From positions 1 to 37,438 of the forward strand of contig CAJMOO010000007.1 in the NCBI GenBank assembly GCA_905215045.1: 37,438 nucleotides of DNA. Direction: 5' to 3'. This DNA comes from an uncultured bacterium. Its GTDB lineage: Bacteria > Bacillota_A > Clostridia > Lachnospirales > Lachnospiraceae. Positions 22,932 through 31,625 of the stretch are shown here, one piece after another (the first letter of the stretch is position 1; the number at the start of each line of letters is the position of its first letter). A program made the translations under genes and the position numbers. The notes beneath the pieces are model-generated. The model was not told the origin of the DNA. It ran no database searches and saw only the letters and a list, made by a program, of their open reading frames with translations.

Positions 22932-24059
22932 TTATTTTGATTCTTTGATAATTGGAAAATGCATGGTCATCTTTAATCCATGATCATTTGTAGCATCAAT
23001 ATGCCCCATTTGTTGTTCTATGATATATTTTACCACATACAGTCCGACACCGCTTCCCTTTTTATTTCTTGCCTCATCACAACGATAGAAACGATCAAAT
23101 ATTTTTGCTAATTTATCTTCATCAACGCCTGCCCCATTATCTTTCCAGGAAATAGAAACACCATCTTTGTCCACTCCTGCCGTAACCGATATCTGCACTG
23201 GTTCCTTATTGCTGTATTTGATACTGTTTTCTAAAAGGTTGTCAAAAACTCTTCGCATCTGATCTACATCAATTAAAACTTCTGGCAGAATTTCCTGCTG
23301 TCTTGTATATAGAAATTCAATCGTTTCATATTCCATTTCTTTTTGTGCAATGTATGCCTGTGTGTATTCTGAAAGATCCACAGGAACCATATGAAACTGT
23401 GTCTGCCCGCTCTCGATTTTGGAAAATTCAAAAAGTTTTTCTAATAAAACATTCATTTCTTTTGTTGACTGATAGGCTGTCTTTAGATACATCTGCTGTT
23501 TTTCTTCCGTATCTGCGATGCCATCAAGAATTCCTTTGATATAGCCCTGAATGCTTGTAAGAGGAGTTCTTAGATCATGAGAAATTCCAGTTACCATATC
23601 TTTTCTTGCTGCTTCATTTTGTTCCCGCTGCTTCTGGTCTTCTAGAATCGTCTTTTGCATCTCATTAAACATCTGGCAGACATTTTCAAATTCGGAATCT
23701 CCATGATAGATGATTTCTTCTTTTAAGTTTCCTTCTTTGATACGCTTTGCTCCTTCTGATAAGGCATTTAATGGCTCCATGATCTGTTGATTTAATCTTC
23801 TGGAAAATACATAAGATACTACAAAAAGTACAACAACTGCGAACAATACGATTAAAACTCCAATAAAAAACAAACTTGGGTAAGATCGTACAATCTTATA
23901 TAAAAAACTGTGTGTGTCCATATTTGTCACGGATGCAAAGTCTTTTTCCAGTGTATCTTCAAATAATAAGGCGATCATCACACAGATCACTGCCATTGCA
24001 AGAATCGCTGAACATAGGATCATCATCCCTGAACGAAACATTCTTTTTCTTAATGACAT
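22932..24059 (-). CDS. Membrane sensor histidine kinase
   Basis: About 375 residues. Two transmembrane helices (about 13–34 and 61–85) enclose only a short outside loop, so sensing is probably within the membrane or by a partner. A HAMP linker (about 86–140) follows, then the HisKA domain with the phosphorylated His161 in TGISHDLRTPLTS and the ATPase domain with N-box DNLLENSIKYSN, DNGAGVDEDKLAKIFDRFYR and GSGVGLYVVKYI. All kinase motifs are intact. The start is probably ATG at 24059 (AAGGAA 9 nt before); GTG three codons earlier is also possible. The partner regulator is the next gene; the ATPase gene is 38 bp upstream. Confidence 0.9.
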   Translation of the reverse strand: MSLRKRMFRSGMMILCSAILAMAVICVMIALLFEDTLEKDFASVTNMDTHSFLYKIVRSYPSLFFIGVLIVLFAVVVLFVVSYVFSRRLNQQIMEPLNALSEGAKRIKEGNLKEEIIYHGDSEFENVCQMFNEMQKTILEDQKQREQNEAARKDMVTGISHDLRTPLTSIQGYIKGILDGIADTEEKQQMYLKTAYQSTKEMNVLLEKLFEFSKIESGQTQFHMVPVDLSEYTQAYIAQKEMEYETIEFLYTRQQEILPEVLIDVDQMRRVFDNLLENSIKYSNKEPVQISVTAGVDKDGVSISWKDNGAGVDEDKLAKIFDRFYRCDEARNKKGSGVGLYVVKYIIEQQMGHIDATNDHGLKMTMHFPIIKESK

Positions 24060-24097
24060 CGTTTTCACTTCCTTTCCTTTTATATTTTTATCTTACG

Positions 24098-25888
24098 TTA
24101 TTTCTCCTTATTTTTCCATAACTTCATGCATTTTAAGATTACAAATAAGACTGCTTCACTGATGATCAGACCAATTCCAACATATTTTAACATTGCTTTT
24201 GTTAACATTGTGATCTGTAACAGATTTGGCAGGATCATGATCGCGAAGAATGTTTCAAAGACCATTGTGATACATAAAAATGCACGTAATGGATTCATCG
24301 GAATACAGCTTCTGATCACTGCTGTCATGGAAATCAGGATTAATAGGAAATACATCACGGTCTGGTTTTCCATTGTACTAAACGCTCCTGCAGTTCTCGT
24401 GACATTATGAACAACCTTTCTTCCTTCCATCACCACCTGTGGGAGATTTGTAAAATCAGAGTCTAGTAATACAACTTCTGAAATCTGTTTGCTTGCATCA
24501 CTTCCATCTGCAATCGCGATCGCACAGTCTGCTTCTCTTAATGCCAGAAGGTCATTGACTCCATCTCCTGTCATGGCAACTTTATGTCCCTGTCGTTTTA
24601 GGGCTTTTACTAATTCCTGTTTTTGTTTTGGTGTCACTCTGGCAAATACACTGTATTTGTTTGTCAGTTCTTCATAATCAGGTTCATTTTCAAATGCTGA
24701 CATATCGACAACTCTCTCCCAGTGATCAAGTCCAGCTTTCTTTGCGATCATAGATACGGTCTTTGCATGATCTCCTGAGATGATCTTTACATCCACACCT
24801 TCTTGTCTGAAAAACTTTAAGGTTTTCTTGGCATTTTTACGGATATTATCTTCTAAGATGACTCCATATAATGGTTTGATATTTTGTGGTAATGCATTGA
24901 TATTTTCCCAGATTTTATTGTAATATCCGATCACAATGACTCGTCTTCCTGCTTCCATTTCCATTTTTAAAAGATCTGGAATCTCTTCTTCAAACAGTTT
25001 ATCTGGTGCACCCACAAAGATCGTTCCAAGATTTTCAAAACTTACGCTTCCCCATTTTCTTGCAGAAGAGAAAGCGATTTTGGCTGTTTCCTGATAACGT
25101 TTCTTCTTTGGAAAGATTGTTTCTAATGCCTGAAATGTCGCATTGGTATCATCACAGACTGCCATATAAGATTCGATCATTGGTTCAATCTCATTTTTTG
25201 TAAAATCAGATAATGGAATCTTATCGTATACTTTCATTTTTCCATCGGTGATCGTTCCGGTTTTATCAAGACAGATCGTATCTACATGTGCCAGTGTTTC
25301 CAGAGAATATATGTTTTGAATTAAAATCTTCATTTTGGCAAGGCGGATAACGCCAGTTGCCAAGGAAACGGAAATTAACAGCACTAATCCTTTTGGCAGC
25401 ATTCCAAGTAAAGCTGCTGCGGAAGATACGATGGAATTTGAGAATGTCAGATTTCTTAACACTGCTGCTTCCAGAAATAAAAGAACTCCAAGTGGTATGA
25501 TCAGAAAACTGGTAAAATGTGTTACTTTTTTCATGGAATCCAGTAATTCTGAATGGATCTGTTTTTCTTCTTTGCCTTCTCTTATGACATGGACGGATGG
25601 ACGATTTAAGATTGATAATTCATCGACTAATTTCTTTGCTTTTAATTCCTGAAAAATACCGATCACGATATTTAAGATGATGATCGCAATAAATAACATA
25701 TTGGAATATGCACCTGCGATAAATAATAAGATCGCAATGACAAAGTTTAGGAAATTAAATAATGTACAGATATTTCCTTTGATAATGGATGCCGTACTTT
25801 TCGTGATCTGCGGTGGTGCCTGTGATCCTTGTCCTGCTGCTTTTCTTTGTTCTACTTCTATTTTGGTTAATCCAGTAAATTTCTCCAT
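24098..25888 (-). pseudogene. P-type cation ATPase with two internal in-frame deletions
   Basis: 596 residues where relatives have about 780. It starts normally at ATG 25888 (AGGAGG 9 nt upstream; a longer frame from 25933 would run through that site). The phosphorylated Asp is in CLDKTGTITDG (Asp208) and the hinge is MTGDGVNDLLALREAD. At about residue 112 REGKEEKQIHSE runs into LLDSMKKVTHF: the whole actuator domain with the TGE motif is absent. At about residue 504 RTAGAF runs into MENQTVMYF: the helices expected after the hinge (about M5–M7) are absent. The frame is kept both times. Without the actuator loop the pump cannot dephosphorylate, so transport is very unlikely. The substrate class is unknown. 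Confidence 0.8.
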
Positions 25889-25959
25889 GATATGAAACCT
25901 CCTAAAATATCTTTCTGATGTTAGGATAACCATTTATCATGAACTGGGATATGAAGAAA

Positions 25960-25976
25960 GTTAAACAATTCTTAAA
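25960..25976 (-). promoter_or_regulatory. Candidate OmpR-family regulator box upstream of the ATPase operon
   Basis: On the minus strand TTTAAG-AATTG-TTTAAC is a direct hexamer repeat with a 5-bp spacer, the layout of PhoB/PhoP/WalR-type sites. It lies about 75 bp before the ATPase start. It suggests that the two-component system encoded in the operon, or another of its family, controls it. Confidence 0.45.
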
Positions 25977-26020
25977 CTTTTTGTTTGTAAATGATAATCG
26001 ATGTAAATGAATAAGAAAGA

Positions 26021-26061
26021 AAATGCCGATAATCCTTAAAATACAGGATATATCGGCATTT
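26021..26061 (-). terminator. Terminator of the nitrogenase-like/hyp operon
   Basis: On the minus strand AAATGCCGATA pairs with TATCGGCATTT, extended inwards by ATCCT/AGGAT, a stem of about 16 bp. TTTTCTTTC follows. It lies about 45 bp after the last gene's stop and ends the ten-gene operon. Confidence 0.85.
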
Positions 26062-26064
26062 AAC

Positions 26065-26090
26065 AATTTCTGAACAGATTATCAGAAATT
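26065..26090. other. Hairpin just after the operon's last gene
   Basis: AATTTCTGA (26065–26073) and TCAGAAATT (26082–26090) form a 9-bp stem with an 8-nt loop, 17 bp after the stop codon at 26108. No T run follows on the minus strand, so it is more likely a 3' stabilising hairpin next to the real terminator. Confidence 0.5.
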
Positions 26091-26107
26091 TCCTTTATTT
26101 TTCATAT

Positions 26108-27217
26108 TTAAAAATAGATTCTTCCTGAAAATGCTACATGAGCAAGTTCATAAAATGTACTGTCCTTTGGACAGATTGGTTTGTACAATGGATCTGCCAC
26201 AATGATCTTTGCACCTTTCAGTTCTTCTTCCATTGCTTCTTCTCCAAGTACTACTTTGTCTTTCTCTCCAATCAAAGATTCACATTCTTTTAATGGGCAT
26301 AGTACACGAGTTGAATGACCATAGTGTTTTTCGATTCCTGCTGCAAGTGAACCCATAGTGACTGGCTCTCCGATCAGAGTGATCTGGACATCTGCCTGCA
26401 TACGGTTTTCTAAATATACAGCTTTTGAGGTTGTCTGTTGTGTCACTGCACCCTCAAGTGCCTTTGAAATATCTTCTGCAAGCCATTCATTTGGCGTTCC
26501 GATCACATATGGAATTTTGTATGTTTCCCAAAGCACTTTTGCCGCACGAAGTCCTACTGCTGATACGACAAGGTTTACTTCTGCTTTTCCTGATCTTTGC
26601 AGAGTTTCTAAATCATCTCCCATTGCCCATGAAGATGTCACTTCCCATCCATATTTTTGCAGATTTTCTTTTAGAGCTTCTACATTTTTCTGTGGTCCAA
26701 AATCAAGAGGTGTCACTCCTAATAGATTTACAGTGTGTGAATTGGACTCTTTTTTCTCTTGTTTTTCTGAATTTTTGACAAAGCGTTTTGCGATTTCTTC
26801 CAGTGCGATTCCTGCCCCATACACATAATCATTCATGCCATTCGTTGGCACTGAAAATGTTGGAATCCCTGTTTCTGTCTCGATCACATGGGCGATTGCA
26901 GGGAAATCTGTTCCGTTCATAAATGGGATTGGTGAACCTGCCAGTGCGATAAATTTTGGATGCAGCTGCTTGGCTGCATGTTCGATATCATCAATAAATT
27001 TTCGGTCATTTCCCATGATCGCATCGATTTCAGTAAGACCCGAAATAAAAATCAGGCTGTCCTGATCGTACCAGCGGAGTTCATCATGGGTATTGTAGGT
27101 AGAATTGCAGCCAGAAGGATCATGCATCACTGTCATTCCGCCAAGTTCATACAGTGCAGAACACACGCCTGACACATCAGCTGTATAAATCGGTATAATT
27201 CGATAAGATTGTCTCAT
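26108..27217 (-). CDS. Nitrogenase component-1-like protein (set 2, short partner)
   Basis: 369 residues of the nitrogenase component-1 type oxidoreductase family, the second partner of the set beginning with the NifH-type protein at 28551. The N-terminal part has Cys19 in DVSGVCSALYELGG and Cys37 in DPSGCNSTYNTHDELRW. The third cluster-binding position is not Cys: GSPIPFMNGTD replaces the expected TC..xxxGxD. It is a paralogue of the protein at 33985–35043 along its whole length. I choose ATG at 27217, which overlaps the previous stop as ATGA; an upstream ATG in the same frame would lengthen the overlap. It is the last gene of the operon. Function is unknown; it is not NifD, NifK, BchB/ChlB or CfbD by its motifs. 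Confidence 0.8.
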   Translation of the reverse strand: MRQSYRIIPIYTADVSGVCSALYELGGMTVMHDPSGCNSTYNTHDELRWYDQDSLIFISGLTEIDAIMGNDRKFIDDIEHAAKQLHPKFIALAGSPIPFMNGTDFPAIAHVIETETGIPTFSVPTNGMNDYVYGAGIALEEIAKRFVKNSEKQEKKESNSHTVNLLGVTPLDFGPQKNVEALKENLQKYGWEVTSSWAMGDDLETLQRSGKAEVNLVVSAVGLRAAKVLWETYKIPYVIGTPNEWLAEDISKALEGAVTQQTTSKAVYLENRMQADVQITLIGEPVTMGSLAAGIEKHYGHSTRVLCPLKECESLIGEKDKVVLGEEAMEEELKGAKIIVADPLYKPICPKDSTFYELAHVAFSGRIYF

Positions 27218-28551
27218 AGGCAGCACTCGCACCCCCATCCCTTTTGTACTACAAGTTTCTGCGTATCTTTTTCGTTGAGATACGCATCCATCATAAGTTC
27301 GGCTGTTCGTCTGATTCCGTCAAATCCATACAGACCTTCTCCCTGCACCAGATTGACAAAATGACGACTGTTGCTAAAATAAGCAGCTTTCTGCCCGATC
27401 GCAAGCACTTCCTCACTGCCGCCTCTTGGTAATACTCGCATCTTTACTTGAATCGTTGCGATCAGTTCAAGTTCTGGTGCATGTTTTTGAAGCCAGATAA
27501 AATCTTCTTTTTCTTCTGGACTGATCGCATCCAGATACACTGCTTTTACACAAAATCCATGGGTGAGGAGCAGTTTGGCCAGCCCAAGTGGTCTTGGATG
27601 ATATAAATAATCCAAAATGATCGGCATATCTTTAATCAGATCTTTTGCTTTGGCAAGTGCTTCTTCACATGATTGTCTTTCTTGTTTTATTTCATCTTCT
27701 GTAAGTTCTGGTAAATCAAGGGCATTTGTAAGCTTCTTTAACTGCTCTTCTATCTCATCATAATCAAAACTTCCAAGAAGATACAAACATTCACGTCCAA
27801 GACGTCTTGCCTGTGCTTCCATTCCGTATTTTCCTGCAGGATAACAGTTTATAAACAATTTGCCCTTACTCATTTCCTGCATATCCTGCCAGTTTTTACA
27901 TTCAGGAAGTTCCAGTACTTTGTGATCGTATCGTTTTAATAGACGTTTGATATCACTGCTTTCATCCAGGGCAAAATCACTTCCTAATACAGATACCGTT
28001 TTATCATCTGGTTCGCACTCTGAAAGAGGATCATACATTGCTTTTCGAAGCTTCTGGTCTGGTGTTAATCCATGCTTTTGCATGATCGGGTCCATATAGC
28101 AGCGAATGAAACAGATATCAGGAAAACGTTTCTCTAATTCACTGTAAATATAGTCAAGATTACTTCCAACAAAATGATGCAGACAAACCGTAAAGAGTAA
28201 AACAGCTTTTGGATGATCATCTCGTTTGTTTAATACATCTGTCACACCCTCGATGGTGATGTCTTCCAGATTCCCGTTTAAGATATTTTGTTCCTCTACG
28301 ATTACAAAGGAAAAACGGTCTGCTGCATTCATTTCTGCCGCAGTGAGAACAACACCTCGCATACAGTTATCTGCACAGACATAGATCTGAATGGATTCTG
28401 GAACCTGCATTCCTGTGTGTACGATATTCCAGTTGCCGTGTACTGGAGAATTATATTCAAGTTCTGAAGCAAATGGAGCTGGAAATGATGCATCTTTTAT
28501 TTTTACCACCGCATCTTTTGGATCAACGGTTTCTCCTACACGACGTAACAT
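27214..28551 (-). CDS. Nitrogenase component-1-like protein (set 2, long partner) with Cys-rich tail
   Basis: 445 residues. The cluster region has Cys59 and Cys63 in VCADNCMRG and Cys123 in LLFTVCLHHFVG, the positions used by NifD-type proteins for Fe–S ligands. The chain ends GWGCECCL, with Cys441, 443 and 444 at the extreme C-terminus, a feature I know from no characterised nitrogenase relative. It is a paralogue of the protein at 35045–36325 (shared NSP...VPxSIxxxVxxxC pattern). ATG 28551 shares one base with the previous stop (TAATG) and has GGGGAGG upstream. It overlaps the next gene by 4 bp, so the two products are probably a heterodimer. Confidence 0.8.
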   Translation of the reverse strand: MLRRVGETVDPKDAVVKIKDASFPAPFASELEYNSPVHGNWNIVHTGMQVPESIQIYVCADNCMRGVVLTAAEMNAADRFSFVIVEEQNILNGNLEDITIEGVTDVLNKRDDHPKAVLLFTVCLHHFVGSNLDYIYSELEKRFPDICFIRCYMDPIMQKHGLTPDQKLRKAMYDPLSECEPDDKTVSVLGSDFALDESSDIKRLLKRYDHKVLELPECKNWQDMQEMSKGKLFINCYPAGKYGMEAQARRLGRECLYLLGSFDYDEIEEQLKKLTNALDLPELTEDEIKQERQSCEEALAKAKDLIKDMPIILDYLYHPRPLGLAKLLLTHGFCVKAVYLDAISPEEKEDFIWLQKHAPELELIATIQVKMRVLPRGGSEEVLAIGQKAAYFSNSRHFVNLVQGEGLYGFDGIRRTAELMMDAYLNEKDTQKLVVQKGWGCECCL

Positions 28552-29312
28552 TATATTTCCTCCCCGCATATGCGATACATTTGCTTTGCGAGCACACGAT
28601 ATTCCTCTGCCATCTCACTTTCCGGATAACATTCCATCAGTGTTTTTTTCTGTTCCTCTGCTAAAATTACCTGATCGCTGTGTGATAATATTCCAATTAC
28701 ATCTGTGTGAAAATCGTCTGCTAATTCTTCCACTTTTTCTTCTTCCCTTGGAACATCTCTGCGATTTAAAATAAGACCGCCAAGTTCAGCATATCCACGA
28801 TTTTTAAAATTATCCACTGCCATAGCTATATTTGCTGCTGCATGAATTGCCATATTTTCTCCCGATGTAATGATAAATACTTTATCTGCATAACCACCTC
28901 GCATCGGCATGGAAAATCCACCGCATACGACATCTCCTAATACATCATATAAAACCACATCTGGCTTGTATACATCATATGCACCAAGCTCTTTTAACTT
29001 TTCAAGTGCTGTAATAATCCCACGTCCAGCACACCCAAGTCCCGGTGTCGGTCCGCCGGCTTCCACGCAGATGACACCGTTATAGCCAATGCGTATCATA
29101 TCATCAAGTTTTAATGTCTGTTTTTTCTCATTATACAGATCAAGTACTGCTGGAACCGCTTCTCCATGACGGAGCAATATGGTAGAATCTGCCTTTGGAT
29201 CACAACCGATCTGCATAACCTTAAGCCCCATCTCTGACAATGCTGCTGCCACATTTGAAACAGTCGTAGATTTTCCGATTCCACCTTTTCCGTATACTGC
29301 TATCCTGATCAC
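28551..29312 (-). CDS. NifH-type Fe-protein ATPase (set 2)
   Basis: 253 residues. The P-loop is [10 protein letters not shown] (residues 8–17), Switch I has CDPKADST, and the two cysteines that bridge the [4Fe-4S] cluster in the homodimer are Cys94 in [12 protein letters not shown] and Cys130 in [12 protein letters not shown]. It should be an ATP-driven reductase that passes electrons to a component-1 partner, which fits the two genes that follow. It starts with GTG, preceded by AGGAGG. Length and motifs put it near the short NifH relatives (BchL/CfbC-like) rather than true NifH of about 290 residues. It follows hypE by 16 bp. Confidence 0.88.
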   Translation of the reverse strand: MIRIAVYGKGGIGKSTTVSNVAAALSEMGLKVMQIGCDPKADSTILLRHGEAVPAVLDLYNEKKQTLKLDDMIRIGYNGVICVEAGGPTPGLGCAGRGIITALEKLKELGAYDVYKPDVVLYDVLGDVVCGGFSMPMRGGYADKVFIITSGENMAIHAAANIAMAVDNFKNRGYAELGGLILNRRDVPREEEKVEELADDFHTDVIGILSHSDQVILAEEQKKTLMECYPESEMAEEYRVLAKQMYRICGEEI

Positions 29313-29328
29313 TTATTTCTTCCTCCTA

Positions 29329-30336
29329 CTAACAGATTCTTGGTAAAAGCTCTCCTCCCGGCTGTGGAAGCAGTGCCTGTGTACCGATTTCTGTCTCCAT
29401 GATAACTCTTCCAGCTTCTTCTTCAATGACTTCTCCGATGATCGCTGCGTTTGCTGAATATGGACATTGTTTCAATGTTTCTACGATCGCTTCTGCCTCA
29501 TTTTTTGGTGCCATGATGACAAGTCTTCCTTCACATGCCAGATATAAAGGCTCTAATCCAAGCATACCACAGACTCCTTTTACTTCTGGCTGTACTGGAA
29601 CTGCTTCTGCATTCAGACGGATACCAACATTGCTCTGACCTGCAATTTCATATAAAACAGTTCCTACACCACCTCTTGTAGCATCACGGATGACATGCAG
29701 ATCGTGTGTTGTATCCATCACTGCTTTTACCGTATTCCATAAAGGTGCGCAGTCACTTGTTATATCCGCATCAATTCCAAAATCTTCTCTCTCTAACAGA
29801 ATCGTACATCCGTGTCGTCCGATATCACCTGTCACAATAATAGCATCTCCTGGTTTTGCCAGTTCTCCACCAACTGTCACACCTTCTTCGATCTCACCCA
29901 TTCCAGTTGTGGTGATAAAAACTCCATCAACCTGTCCTTTTCCTGCAACTTTTGTATCTCCTGATACAATATGCACTCCAGCTTCTTTTGCTGTCTTTTC
30001 CATAGCAGATGCGATCTCTTCGAGTTTCTCCATTGGATATCCTTCCTCGATCACAAATGCACAAGTAAGATAAAGTGGTTTTGCTCCCATACAGGCAAGG
30101 TCATTTACGGTTCCACAGATAGAAAGTTTCCCGATATTTCCTCCTGGGAAAAATGCCGGTGATACGATAAATCCATCGGTAGATACTGCCATTTTCCCTG
30201 CTGGTGGAACTAAGACTGCTGCATCATCTGCTGTCAGGTCATCATTTGCAAAATGTGCTTTAAATACTTCATCGATCAATTCAGATGTCTGTTTTCCACC
30301 GGCACCATGTGCCATTGTTACTGTTTTATTTTCCAT
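29329..30336 (-). CDS. hypE: HypE, thiocarbamate dehydratase of Fe(CN)2CO synthesis
   Basis: 335 residues, normal length. The N-terminal MAHGAGGKQTSELI, the ATP-binding STDGFIVSPAFFPGGNIGKLSICGTVNDLACMGA and IRDATRGGVGTVLYEIA are HypE signatures. The chain ends PRIC, with the C-terminal Cys that carries the carbamoyl group from HypF and turns it into thiocyanate, so cyanide synthesis should work. A longer in-frame reading to 30582 would run into hypD; the start at 30336 has AGAAGGAAAAAACAAC before it. Its use of SelD/AIR-synthase fold is known for the family. It lies 49 bp after hypD and 16 bp before the second NifH-type gene. Confidence 0.95.
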   Translation of the reverse strand: MENKTVTMAHGAGGKQTSELIDEVFKAHFANDDLTADDAAVLVPPAGKMAVSTDGFIVSPAFFPGGNIGKLSICGTVNDLACMGAKPLYLTCAFVIEEGYPMEKLEEIASAMEKTAKEAGVHIVSGDTKVAGKGQVDGVFITTTGMGEIEEGVTVGGELAKPGDAIIVTGDIGRHGCTILLEREDFGIDADITSDCAPLWNTVKAVMDTTHDLHVIRDATRGGVGTVLYEIAGQSNVGIRLNAEAVPVQPEVKGVCGMLGLEPLYLACEGRLVIMAPKNEAEAIVETLKQCPYSANAAIIGEVIEEEAGRVIMETEIGTQALLPQPGGELLPRIC

Positions 30337-30385
30337 GTTGTTTTTTCCTTCTTTCCTAAATAAACACTGGTAATTCTTCGTACAA

Positions 30386-31414
30386 TTATGAGTACTGATA
30401 GTATGCAGAGCAGGCTCCCTCACCGGATACCATACAGGCTCCGACTGGATGCTGTGGTGTACAGCCTTTTCCAAATACTTTACAATCGGATGGTTTGCAT
30501 TTTCCCTGAAGTACATCCCCACAACGACATGCCGGGTTTGGTTTTCCTTCGATCTTTGGCATCTGGTATTTGATCCTTGCATCGAAATCCTGCCATTCTT
30601 TTCTTAATTTCATTCCGGATCCTTCGATAATGCCAAGACCTCTCCATTCGCAGTCGCATGCTTCCATCATCTCATCGACAAGTAACTGTGCTTCCTTACT
30701 TCCATCCTGTGTTACCACACGCGGATAGCAGTTTACAAAAAATGGTTTTCCTTCCTGAAATTTTGCTAATGAAACCGCCAGTGCTGTTAACAATTCTTTT
30801 GCTGTAAATCCAGCCACAACACCGCTGATTCCCTCTTTTGTCAAATCTTCACACAAACGTGTTCCTGTGATGGCATTGACATGTCCCGGATATAAAAATA
30901 CATCTGCACTGTTTTTTAATTTCTCATAAGCCTGAGGCATCGTTTTGTTTGCAACTAAGATCGAATAATTACCCAGATGATCTTCTTTGGCTGCTTTTAC
31001 AGAAAGACATCCTGCAGGTGTTGTTGTCTCAAATCCAACAGATAAAAATGTTACCTGCTCATCTTTATGCTCTTTTGCATATTTTTCTGCATCTGCCGGA
31101 GAATATACGACATGAATCTTCGCTCCTTGTTCTCTGGCTCCTGCAAGGCTCATCTTCGTTCCAGGCACTCGCACCAGATCCCCAAATGTACAGATCGTCA
31201 CATCCTTTTCCAAGGCAAGGTAGATTGCCTCATCGATAAAACTAACCGGTGTGACACAGACTGGACAGCCCGGCCCTGAGATTAGTTCTACCTGCTTTGG
31301 CAGAAGTTTACGGATTCCCAGCCGGAAAATCTCGTGTGTATGTGTTCCACACACTTCCATGATCCGCACTTTCGGACCATCATAAGTTTCAATGATCTCT
31401 CTGGCTGTTTTCAT
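30386..31414 (-). CDS. hypD: HypD, Fe–S scaffold for Fe(CN)2CO assembly
   Basis: 342 residues. Conserved blocks are RIMEVCGTHTHEIFR, SGPGCPVCVTP, VGFETTTPAG, YPGHVNAITG and the Cys-rich C-terminus with CRCGDVL..CKPSDCKVFGKGCTPQHPVGACMVSGEGACSAYY. HypD holds a [4Fe-4S] cluster and, with HypC, is the platform where Fe receives two CN and one CO. All expected cysteines appear present. The start overlaps the hypC stop by one base (TAATG), so HypC and HypD are made together, as their complex requires. Confidence 0.95.
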   Translation of the reverse strand: MKTAREIIETYDGPKVRIMEVCGTHTHEIFRLGIRKLLPKQVELISGPGCPVCVTPVSFIDEAIYLALEKDVTICTFGDLVRVPGTKMSLAGAREQGAKIHVVYSPADAEKYAKEHKDEQVTFLSVGFETTTPAGCLSVKAAKEDHLGNYSILVANKTMPQAYEKLKNSADVFLYPGHVNAITGTRLCEDLTKEGISGVVAGFTAKELLTALAVSLAKFQEGKPFFVNCYPRVVTQDGSKEAQLLVDEMMEACDCEWRGLGIIEGSGMKLRKEWQDFDARIKYQMPKIEGKPNPACRCGDVLQGKCKPSDCKVFGKGCTPQHPVGACMVSGEGACSAYYQYS

Positions 31415-31623
31415 TATAAAAATTCCTCCATTAACTGCTCTGTCTCATTATCATCTTCATCGGTGATCTTTGCAATTGCTACACCGGCATGAACCATAAC
31501 ATAATCTCCTGGTTCTAAATCTTCTAACAATTGGGCAGAAATCTCTCTTTTAGCCCCATCTGCATCGATCACTGCTGTTCCATTATTTATTTTTACTACT
31601 TTCGCTGATAAACCTACACACAT
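31414..31623 (-). CDS. hypC: HypC/HypG-type chaperone
   Basis: 69 residues. The N-terminus MCVGLSAKV has the essential Cys2 that binds the iron of the Fe(CN)2CO unit, and the rest is the small OB-like barrel (VIDADGAKREI, LEPGDYVMVHAGVAIAKI). HypC family members deliver the unit from HypD to the large hydrogenase subunit; the recipient here is open because no hydrogenase gene is in the window. AGGAGG lies upstream, 2 bp separate it from hypF and one base is shared with hypD. Confidence 0.93.
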   Translation of the reverse strand: MCVGLSAKVVKINNGTAVIDADGAKREISAQLLEDLEPGDYVMVHAGVAIAKITDEDDNETEQLMEEFL

Positions 31624-31625
31624 TA

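Noticed and set aside
30337..30582. N-terminal extension of HypE
   Set aside because: It would overlap hypD by about 200 bp, has no family similarity, and the internal ATG at 30336 has a ribosome site and gives the normal 335-residue length.
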